Shown here in pieces: positions 8,301 to 14,805 of a stretch of DNA of 16,144 nucleotides (position 1 is the first letter of the stretch; every line of letters begins with the position of its first letter). Source of the stretch: Deferribacteraceae bacterium. GTDB taxonomy: Bacteria; Chrysiogenota; Deferribacteres; Deferribacterales; JAISNW01. A program made the position numbers and the translations under genes. The stretch covers positions 1-16,144 of the forward strand of contig JAITJJ010000214.1 in assembly GCA_031278965.1 (NCBI GenBank), written 5' to 3'. A model generated the notes under the pieces. The model ran no database searches. It had not been told where the DNA came from and saw only the letters and a program-made list of their open reading frames with translations.

Positions 8301-8814
8301 TACTGCGGATACGTTTGGCAAGCTCTGCTAAAAACGGCAGCCCCGTAAGCTCATCCTCTTTAGTTTCGCCGCTTTCCTCAATCTTTCCTCGCGCACTTCC
8401 TTTTAAGTTTAATATATCTTTTATGGTGGGGGAGGGCTCTTCTTTCATAACCAAAAGGAGGTGGCTGGGATATAGTAGAGTGGCAGCGTCTTTTGCCTCA
8501 CCGGCGCGTATGAGAAGGCGCGTTATGAGAGCCGCTCCGTCCCCCGCCGGAGGCTCGTTTTGGAGCACCCGCCGCAATTTTTCCCTAGCCTTTCCCGTAT
8601 CCACACCAAGAGCGCTGAACTCTTCCCGCAGCAGAGCTATATCTTTATCCATTTCCGCTTTATGAGAAGATGAAGAGGATATTTCTTCGGCGGTCATATC
8701 TGCAAATTTTAGTATCCCCAGTAATACATGTTCCGGAAAGACCACTTTCCCCGAGCTCGCCGCCTCTGCTTGAGCGCGAACCATAACAAAACGCATAGCA
8801 GTGGACAGTTCCAT
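5392..8814 (-). CDS. Soluble Clp-N / ClpA-type AAA+ / FtsH-type AAA+ / M41 metalloprotease fusion
   Basis: This 1140-residue protein is an unusual unfoldase-protease fusion. Residues 5-137 hold the two half-repeats of a Clp N-domain (FPEHVLLGIL; YPSHLLLVM). Residues 170-450 form a ClpA D2-like AAA+ module: Walker A GPPGVGKT (218-225), Walker B LLFDEIEKA (283-291), sensor TTNAG (327-331), and a likely arginine finger at Arg375. Its pore-loop tyrosine is replaced by Phe263. Residues about 490-640 look like a degenerate receiver. Residues 705-900 are an FtsH AAA+ module: GPPGTGKT (748-755), FIDEID (805-810), and RRFDR with Arg874 and Arg877. The FtsH pore FVG reads WQG (781-783). The M41 protease follows, with zinc ligands His974 and His978 in HEAGH and Asp1051 in GDLEGAT. 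Catalytic residues look intact. There are no transmembrane helices, unlike true FtsH, so it should be cytosolic. It is last in the kinase-phosphatase operon, 24 bp after the giant kinase. Substrates are unknown. Confidence 0.9.
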   Translation of the reverse strand: MELSTAMRFVMVRAQAEAASSGKVVFPEHVLLGILKFADMTAEEISSSSSHKAEMDKDIALLREEFSALGVDTGKAREKLRRVLQNEPPAGDGAALITRLLIRAGEAKDAATLLYPSHLLLVMKEEPSPTIKDILNLKGSARGKIEESGETKEDELTGLPFLAELAKRIRSMRYTLLDKVRGQDHAVHSFAEGIFSAEVLAAADTNRKRPRAIFVFAGPPGVGKTFLAEQAAEALKIPFKRFDMSGFSDEQSHIQLIGWAPSFKAAKKGLLTGFVKENPHSFLLFDEIEKASLNTIQLFLQILDAGRLHDDFLDEDIFFKDTIIIFTTNAGRQLYEGGNRYNAAGIARLTVLNALETDTHPQTRRPFFPAAICSRLATGYPIMFNHLAAHDLESISSGELERFCSLFKEQYGINAEFDEIVPAVLLFAEGGQTDARTLRAQSELFFKNEIFKLCRLWGENMSEALEKLTTIRFKAETEKLPEGISTLFKNIAKTEILIFGDPLIAAKLEEVPEFTVFCALERAEAFTILSKQDIRMVLLKLAGDANAGFDPMTTRISLDEPILGTVAAFDYIPMSAATLNESRLFFKNLRERIPEIPVYLLENEAFVIDTELLNAFVRAGARDKLLSTDISLLAEKVKRIAAQLYLQASSRLLHAEHKVLSFETAPVLSSDKTEAVIRLREFMLHRAADAADTPAVLDEVEKPQVRFTDVIGAEGAKEELVFFIQYLKNPKTFAAKGLKPPKGVLLYGPPGTGKTLLAKAMAGECGVAFIPAVASGFATKWQGSGPEAVRELFQRARRYAPSIVFIDEIDAIGRARGGGNAGHGEEMALNALLTEMDGFSADPKRPVFVLAATNFNVEEGKGGMGTIDAALARRFDRRILLDLPTKEDRRKYIEYLLAKRQGHTVSTEFIERLAERSTGLSPANLESIMELAARNAAKQNTEVNDEFLEDAFEVSRHGEQKDWGHDYLERVARHEAGHAYLCFLGGNTPSYLTIIARGSHGGYMEHADTENSPLQTKATLLSRIRTSLGGRAAELVYYGVEDGISTGAAGDLEGATRIAKAMIANYGMDEQFGLASLTREEAEKGGLSAEIQQRVNTILKEQMDEAILLIGKGKKNMDKLVSALLEKNKLTKEGIERILK

Positions 8815-8824
8815 AATATTATTG

Positions 8825-8831
8825 CCTCCTT
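8825..8831 (-). promoter_or_regulatory. Strong ribosome binding site for the Clp-FtsH fusion
   Basis: The minus strand reads AAGGAGG, a perfect Shine-Dalgarno core, 10 bases before the ATG at 8812-8814. It lies within the 24-bp spacer after the kinase stop codon. It fixes the start of the protease and suggests that the last gene of the operon is translated efficiently and independently of its neighbour. Confidence 0.8.
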
Positions 8832-8838
8832 GATTCTT

Positions 8839-11800
8839 TCAACTTTTTTCGCCGACCTGCGTTTGCAGAGCGTTTAGTTTCGCCCGTACCCCTTCCAGGC
8901 GGATATATCCAAGCCCTCTGTTTTGCAATTCGGAGATCAGAGTATTGAAATTGTCCTCGTCAAACCCCTCTTTATAAAGCGAAAGGAATGTTTTTAGATA
9001 CGGGAGAGCGCCGTCATCCCAATCCGTCCACCCCGGAAATTCGTATTCGTAATCAAAAGAGATGAGGTGCAGCCCCGCTTCATTTATCGCCGCCGCATAG
9101 CAGCCCGAAGGATGAAAAACTATCTTACCTGTCGGGAAGGGAACAGATGCTTCGCATTTGTTGGTTTCAATATTCCAGTATCCGATTTTCTGCTTTCCGT
9201 TCGCCGCTCCGCTTATGAGAACATATCTGCTATCCGTGGCAAATATTATGCGATTAATCCACCATTCGCCAATTGACGCTTTAAATTCTCTGATCACTCT
9301 GCCGTTTACAATTTCATACAACCGCAGAAATTGTTCTGTCTGATATTTTTTTACCTCACTCTCTACTACTGCTGCTCCGTATCTGCCGTCATGACTTATA
9401 TCAAAATTATCGGTTCTGATATATTCTCCTTTGATATCCCCGCCCGTGACGGGGGCAACTCCGATCTGATACCTTTTTTCTCCCGTCAAAATGTCCCGGC
9501 AGACAATGAAAGTATTCATCTGTATTATTACAGAGTTTTCAGCACCAAAGAAAAGAGATGAAAGAAAATAAGAGAAATCTTCGTTTTGCCACTCCCATAA
9601 TCGCTTCCCTGTCTTTATCTCCCAAACTCCGGCATAGTCACGGTTGTATACTGAGAAAAATTTCCCATCCGTTCTGAATTGCATATTTCTTGATTGCCAG
9701 TCAAAATATTCTTTTATTTGCATACACCGCACCTGCCGCCCGGTTTTTAATCTTAATATTTCGGCGCTGTAAGCCGGGTTTATTCCATCGACGCTCATAC
9801 ATAGAACTTTGTTGTCTGGAGTGAAGAATGAACCTATAAAATTTCCGGGAATAAACTGATTGCCTTCATGCCGATCATAGGCAAATTCCGTCGGCTCCCC
9901 GCCGTCTGTCGGAAACAGCTTTCCGCCTAAAATTAAAAACGTTCCATCCAGGGAAAAATAGGGGATGTATTTATTTTCGGCGAAATCACGAATCACTTTC
10001 CCTGTCATAAAGTCAAACAAACGGTTTTGGGCGAATAGAAAGCGTCGGGCAACACGTATGATCGACTCTTCGTAAAATTCAGGAATGCCATCCAATGGGA
10101 AAAATTTCTCCCGCACGGAGAGTCCCCGCACTCTTTTGATATGGCAGTATCTTCCGATTCTATTGTTCAGCTCCAGACGGGAAACGGATTTGGCATATTG
10201 AGGATTCAAAAGCGCTTTATTAAACTCTTCAATCGCACCCGCCACATTGCCCTTATTAAGAAGGGCGTTAACAGACGTTTCTATGCGTGAGGCTTGCTCC
10301 TCTTGCGACTGAACCTCTTTTACGCTTGCAACACGGCTTAATGAGCAAGGGCTTTCGCCTTTTCCAGGAGCCGGGAGAGTAAAGATGATTTTTTCAGGGG
10401 CGGGCTTATCGCTTCCGGCGCGAAGCGCAAACAGCTCTCCCGAAGCAGCTGCCCGCATATCAAGTAAAACTTTTCGGTTCAGTTTATATCTATGAATCTC
10501 TCTCCCGTTTTTCATATCCCAAAGTGAGATACAATTATGACCTGCCGAAAACGCATACTTTCCGTCATAGCTGAACAGTCCGCAGCTTAAAAGAGTTTGG
10601 CGCATATTACTTAAAATAATCTCTCCGTTGTCCGTATTGGCAAGGATAATGCCCTTTCTACTGACCAACAGAATTGTGCCGCCCAATGGATGAAAAGAGA
10701 TATCCAGCGCCGTTTCCCGCTCATTCCATGCGTTCTTGCCGCACTCGAACTCCCTCGCAATCTTGCCGTTTAAAAGATCAATTAAGAGAACGGTATCCCC
10801 TTTCCGCCCCGCCGCAATATATCTATGATTGGGGCTGATGCGCAGGACGGAGATTTCCCCTTGAAAGGATGTGTCAGTATGGCGGATGCACTCCCCGTTT
10901 TCCAACCCCCAAACCCTTACGGAGTAGTCCCCGCTTTTATCTTTTAAGGAAGATACCGTAACGAGTTCTCTGTTATCAGGGAGTGTGTGAATATATATAA
11001 CACTCTCTTTTGCCGGTGTTGGGATTATCTTTATCAATTTGCCTGTTTTAACGGATAAAATACGTATGTTCCCTCCGTTCCCGTCTAAAGTAAACAGAAG
11101 GGCGCCGTCCTGTGAGAGCTCAAAAATGCTTTCATTCAGCGGCGGTTCCAAAGAGTACTGTGCGGAGATATGAATATCGGGCAACTCTTTAAAACCGTCT
11201 CTCCAACCTCCTATTTCACAGGTTTGAATTTCTGTCTTTGAAACTAATATCACTTCCTTTTCATCAGAGGATAAAGCCAGTCTACCCTTATTTCCGGGCG
11301 GAAAATAACTTGTGCCGCCTGTTCCGCAGGCAATTGCAACCGCCATGCCGGAAGCGAATTTATGCAAACGCCGCGCCTCAGCGGCATAGCGTTCATCATG
11401 CAGATTTTTAAGCAACTCCGTCGCTTTTTCATAATCACGGCACTCCATATAAAATTGAGCGGAAAGCCAAACAGCGCGGGGTTTATCCGAGGCAGTTCCA
11501 AGCATAATATCCATAAGGGAGATTGCCCTATCAAGATCAATTTTTGCGTTATGCCAGAGGTAAACGGTTTGATTGTAAAGAGCATCCGCGTTTGTATTAT
11601 CGCGGCTTACCGCCTCTTCCCAGCATTTTTCAGCTTCCTCCGGTTTGCCCAAGTCCAGAAAAGATAAAGCGCGGTTATTCAGGCTGTCTGCCGTATCTGC
11701 AGCTGCTTTTGAAATTTCGCGAGGGTAGGGAGCGCCTATGGCGTATTGATATATCTGCAAAAGCTCGGAATCCACTTCTCCGAAATCACGCGGGCGGTTC

Positions 11801-14004
11801 TCCTCCGCCATTTCCAGACAACGTTTGAGGAGGGTTTTCATCTTTTCCGGCACCGTCACCCGCAATTCCATTTCAAGGTAATCGTCTATACCGCCGCCCG
11901 CCGTTCTGCCGTCACCCCATAAACGACCGCCCAAAATAATCTCAAGCACCGATACAGCCCAACTGTATATATCTGTGCGGCGGGTCAACTTCCCCTTATT
12001 ATACTGCTCCGGCGAGCAATAGGCGGGCGTATGCGCCCCGGCTTCGGATATTATGGTGGCGCCGTCGGATATGTCCGCATCTTTTGCGTCCCCCGCAGAC
12101 AACACGGAACGCGCCCCAGCTATCCCAAAATCAGCAACTTTTGCTTCTCCGTCGGAGGTTAAGAGGAGGTTGTCCGGTTTTACATCTTGGTGAATAAGCC
12201 CGTGTTTATGAGCGTAATCCAAACCCCGTTCAAACTGTATAGCTATATCCAAAACACGTGCCAATACAGCTTTTTCGTCTCCATCATAGAGCCTCCCGTC
12301 CCTTATCCAGTGCTTTAAACTCCCGCCATCCATCCATTCGGAAAATATGGAGGGAACACCCCCTATCTCCCGCACATAGTAACAGCTTACGATATGCGGG
12401 TGCAGACCGAGATCTATCCACGCCTCACATTCATGGGTAAAACTTGTCTTCTGCCTTTCATCTTGAAATAACTCCGCTCTGGGGCGCTTTAACGCAAGGT
12501 CAATATTCCAGCCCGTATGACGCACCCGCCAAACCCGCCCCATTCCCCCTTCTTCTATGGCGTCTATCTCAACATGATAAGTATCAAAGAGCATTGCGCC
12601 TTTTTCTATGATAAGAGCTTCCTGCTCCGCCGCGAGCTGTTCTGCGGCGGTTTTTTTTAATGCTTGCTCCGCAACGGATGCCGTAGCAGCAATGTCAAGA
12701 GCAGTTTTACCGCTGTCCGAAACTGTTTTATCATTATTCAATACGGTCTTGCCGCTGCCTGAAACCGTCTTATTGTAGTCCAATACGGTTTTGCCATTGT
12801 CCAAGAGGGTTTTACTTCCGTCCAATACAGTTTTGCTGTTATCCAAAAGCGTTTTAACGCTCTCAGTATCTGACATTTCCTCAACTGATGCAGTGCTGTC
12901 CACCCGTTCATCCTCATATTCCCAGTAGAAGACAAGCCGCCATTTGGAAGCAGTTGAAGTAAAGCAGTTGTCGTTAGATAACTCCGTATTGAGAATTTCT
13001 TCAAGAAGCATATTATAATCTTTTGTTGAAATATTTGTGTAATCAAGATATATAATACTCCCGTTAATTCCTGCCATTTTGCCATTTGTGTCTGCGATTC
13101 CTATTTTACCTTCATTGTCATAAAGAAATACCCACCTGTCATCCTGTAAAAATCTGGCTCCCCTATCGTTCTTCAAAAAGTTAAGGTTGAGAGATTTATC
13201 ATCCCGATAGGTCAGATTAAACGCTTTCTCTGTGGCGATATCTATAATTGATACGTATTCGGCTTTCATCAGGAGACGCTCTCCTTTTGAATCAAGGGCT
13301 AAAGAAAATACTGCAGGACGGTTGCGGCATCTATGCAGTTCACGCAGAGCTGCAATCAATTTCCCTGTATGCAGATCGTAAACAAGAGCACCGCACCAAA
13401 CAATATGTTCTTTACATTTTTTAGAGCTTCCGCCAACCCAATCCGCTGCTTTATAATCTCTATCCATCCTTACCATCGTTCCAAATACCGCACGGCTGCC
13501 GTCAGCGCTGACCGCTGGTTCCAGCAAAGTATGATGGTATTCGCGTTTATCGGTTATATGAAGCAATGCAAGTACTTTCTCTTTAAACGCCTTAAACGAG
13601 CCAGGAACATTCTCAACAAAATCTTTCTGCCTCATAGCGGGCAAGTGCTTAAACGCATCGCCCCTTAACTGTTGGGGCACGATTGCCTTTTGCGGCGGCG
13701 GATCGGATGGTTGAATAAATTTCTCGTAAAATTCCGAGATAGCGTCCTCCGTTTCCGTCTTTTCCACATCGGAATAACGCTCAAAGATAATCGCTTTTAA
13801 TCCGATTTTCGGCGATTTTGCATAGAACATTTGCAATAGCTTAACGGCGTGGGGATTTTTAGCATATTTTGGGCGTTCCAAGCACCTCTTTATCGTGAAG
13901 CGCGCTTCGCGCAGCTTCCCTGCCTTATAAAATTCAAGGGCTTCCCGCAGTGAGTTTTCCGTATTTTCTCCGCTGTCAAAGATGGTTTGCCCGTTTCCCG
14001 TCAT
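8839..14004 (-). CDS. Giant Ser/Thr protein kinase with TPR and beta-propeller modules
   Basis: This 1721-residue protein is probably a cytosolic signalling scaffold; no signal peptide or membrane helix is seen. Order of parts: TPR-like helices (16-60), partial beta-propeller (about 155-320), eight KTxxDxx heptads (384-439), and a protein kinase (476-750). TPR-like repeats (about 770-880), a propeller (905-1200), a further TPR-like pair (1236-1275) and a last propeller (about 1310-1655) follow. Kinase landmarks are EEGGMGRVW (484-492), ATP lysine Lys506 in LALK, catalytic Asp607 in HQDVKPDN, metal-binding DFG (625-627) and the SPEQ activation-segment end (664-667). The usual HRD arginine is Gln606 and the first loop glycine is Glu484, yet the catalytic residues remain, so activity is likely. 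Propeller blades repeatedly end in patterns such as TGKLI or NGREI. The start has GGGATG about 8 bases upstream and lies 18 bp after the phosphatase stop. Its partners and substrates are unknown. Confidence 0.9.
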   Translation of the reverse strand: MTGNGQTIFDSGENTENSLREALEFYKAGKLREARFTIKRCLERPKYAKNPHAVKLLQMFYAKSPKIGLKAIIFERYSDVEKTETEDAISEFYEKFIQPSDPPPQKAIVPQQLRGDAFKHLPAMRQKDFVENVPGSFKAFKEKVLALLHITDKREYHHTLLEPAVSADGSRAVFGTMVRMDRDYKAADWVGGSSKKCKEHIVWCGALVYDLHTGKLIAALRELHRCRNRPAVFSLALDSKGERLLMKAEYVSIIDIATEKAFNLTYRDDKSLNLNFLKNDRGARFLQDDRWVFLYDNEGKIGIADTNGKMAGINGSIIYLDYTNISTKDYNMLLEEILNTELSNDNCFTSTASKWRLVFYWEYEDERVDSTASVEEMSDTESVKTLLDNSKTVLDGSKTLLDNGKTVLDYNKTVSGSGKTVLNNDKTVSDSGKTALDIAATASVAEQALKKTAAEQLAAEQEALIIEKGAMLFDTYHVEIDAIEEGGMGRVWRVRHTGWNIDLALKRPRAELFQDERQKTSFTHECEAWIDLGLHPHIVSCYYVREIGGVPSIFSEWMDGGSLKHWIRDGRLYDGDEKAVLARVLDIAIQFERGLDYAHKHGLIHQDVKPDNLLLTSDGEAKVADFGIAGARSVLSAGDAKDADISDGATIISEAGAHTPAYCSPEQYNKGKLTRRTDIYSWAVSVLEIILGGRLWGDGRTAGGGIDDYLEMELRVTVPEKMKTLLKRCLEMAEENRPRDFGEVDSELLQIYQYAIGAPYPREISKAAADTADSLNNRALSFLDLGKPEEAEKCWEEAVSRDNTNADALYNQTVYLWHNAKIDLDRAISLMDIMLGTASDKPRAVWLSAQFYMECRDYEKATELLKNLHDERYAAEARRLHKFASGMAVAIACGTGGTSYFPPGNKGRLALSSDEKEVILVSKTEIQTCEIGGWRDGFKELPDIHISAQYSLEPPLNESIFELSQDGALLFTLDGNGGNIRILSVKTGKLIKIIPTPAKESVIYIHTLPDNRELVTVSSLKDKSGDYSVRVWGLENGECIRHTDTSFQGEISVLRISPNHRYIAAGRKGDTVLLIDLLNGKIAREFECGKNAWNERETALDISFHPLGGTILLVSRKGIILANTDNGEIILSNMRQTLLSCGLFSYDGKYAFSAGHNCISLWDMKNGREIHRYKLNRKVLLDMRAAASGELFALRAGSDKPAPEKIIFTLPAPGKGESPCSLSRVASVKEVQSQEEQASRIETSVNALLNKGNVAGAIEEFNKALLNPQYAKSVSRLELNNRIGRYCHIKRVRGLSVREKFFPLDGIPEFYEESIIRVARRFLFAQNRLFDFMTGKVIRDFAENKYIPYFSLDGTFLILGGKLFPTDGGEPTEFAYDRHEGNQFIPGNFIGSFFTPDNKVLCMSVDGINPAYSAEILRLKTGRQVRCMQIKEYFDWQSRNMQFRTDGKFFSVYNRDYAGVWEIKTGKRLWEWQNEDFSYFLSSLFFGAENSVIIQMNTFIVCRDILTGEKRYQIGVAPVTGGDIKGEYIRTDNFDISHDGRYGAAVVESEVKKYQTEQFLRLYEIVNGRVIREFKASIGEWWINRIIFATDSRYVLISGAANGKQKIGYWNIETNKCEASVPFPTGKIVFHPSGCYAAAINEAGLHLISFDYEYEFPGWTDWDDGALPYLKTFLSLYKEGFDEDNFNTLISELQNRGLGYIRLEGVRAKLNALQTQVGEKS
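12688..12855 (-). repeat. Eight 21-bp repeats encoding KTxxDxx heptads
   Basis: Residues 384-439 of the giant kinase are eight consecutive heptads, all beginning Lys-Thr: KTLLDNS, KTVLDGS, KTLLDNG, KTVLDYN, KTVSGSG, KTVLNND, KTVSDSG, KTALDIA. Six of eight have Asp at Thr+3. Codons vary between copies (AAA/AAG for Lys; ACG, ACC and ACT for Thr), so the repeat is conserved at protein level rather than being a fresh DNA duplication. It sits in the linker between the first propeller and the kinase domain. A similar TIFDSG motif occurs at residues 7-12. The Thr-x-x-Asp spacing resembles the phosphothreonine motif read by FHA domains; that role is inference. Confidence 0.9.
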
Positions 14005-14022
14005 AAAAAGTACATCCCAATC

Positions 14023-14805
14023 TTATTTCTGTTCTATCTTAATATACACGAGGGAGATATTATCTCTTCCGCCCGCTAGGTTTGCCTCATCTATCAGGCG
14101 TTTTACCGCCTTTGAAGAGCTTCTGCCGGTGCGCATAAGCCGCGGCAGAAATTCGTCCTCCACCATGCCATACAGACCGTCACTGCAGAGGATGATGCGA
14201 TCCCCTATATCAACTTTCTCTATAAACGTTTCCGGAAGCGCGGGGGATGCCATACCCACAAAACGGGTGATAGATGATGAGGAGGGGTGAACGCGGGCTT
14301 CCTCTTTGGTTAATTCCCCTGCCGCCACAAATACCGCCGCCATATTGTGGTCATCTGTGATCCGCCGAATATGTCTCTTGCGGAAGGGGAGAATATATCC
14401 CCTGCTGTCGCCCAAATTTATAAAAACCGCGGAATTCCCCACCAACCATACACCGCACAAGGTCGCGCCGTATGCAAAATCCTCTCCCGAATTGGGGTCT
14501 TGATTTAAGTTCTTATAGATATGGTCGGAGAGGCGGAGAATCTGGGAAATCAAGAGCTCCGCCGAATACTCGGGGTTCGGATCTTTTTGGAGATTTCTGT
14601 GAGCCTCCATTATCAGAGACGGCAGAACCTTAGAGATCATCTTGGAGGTTTCTCCGCCGCCGCAGAGTCCGCCCATTCCGTCCGATACGGCAAAAAAGCC
14701 GTATTCGGGGCAACAAATAACCTCATCTTGATTGCTTTTGCGCTTTGCCCCAATATCTGCACCGGCAGAGTAGCGGAAGTTAAACTCCGATAACTCCGTT
14801 TGCAT
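14023..14805 (-). CDS. PP2C-family Ser/Thr protein phosphatase
   Basis: This 260-residue protein is a complete bacterial PP2C (PPM) phosphatase. It removes phosphate from Ser/Thr residues using two metal ions bound by aspartates. Visible motifs in order are KRKSNQDE (21-28, Asp27), SDGMGG (41-46, Asp42), NLGDSRGY (130-137, Asp133), DDH (151-153), CSDGL (207-211, Asp209) and GGRDNIS (245-251, Asp248). Length matches stand-alone PP2C domains such as PrpC/Stp, with no membrane segment, so it is cytosolic. Its ATG follows the TAA of the upstream kinase with no gap, and the preceding AAGG lies inside that gene, so translation is probably coupled. The giant kinase begins 18 bp downstream. This places it as the counter-enzyme of the two kinases in the operon. 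Confidence 0.95.
   Translation of the reverse strand: MQTELSEFNFRYSAGADIGAKRKSNQDEVICCPEYGFFAVSDGMGGLCGGGETSKMISKVLPSLIMEAHRNLQKDPNPEYSAELLISQILRLSDHIYKNLNQDPNSGEDFAYGATLCGVWLVGNSAVFINLGDSRGYILPFRKRHIRRITDDHNMAAVFVAAGELTKEEARVHPSSSSITRFVGMASPALPETFIEKVDIGDRIILCSDGLYGMVEDEFLPRLMRTGRSSSKAVKRLIDEANLAGGRDNISLVYIKIEQK

Noticed and set aside
5589..8665. Several open plus-strand frames of 80-180 codons opposite the Clp-FtsH gene
   Set aside because: They are antisense shadows of a gene with clear catalytic motifs, show no recognisable domains, and have no ribosome sites that stand out.
5392..8814. Two separate genes (a Clp-like ATPase and an FtsH) joined by a sequencing error
   Set aside because: The frame is continuous over 1140 codons, the linker has its own fold-like pattern, and no start codon with a strong ribosome site was evident to me before the FtsH part; only the fusion start has AAGGAGG.
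12688..12855. The 21-bp repeats as a CRISPR array or minisatellite
   Set aside because: There are no unique spacers, copies differ at synonymous sites, and all keep the reading frame of the kinase, so it is a protein repeat.
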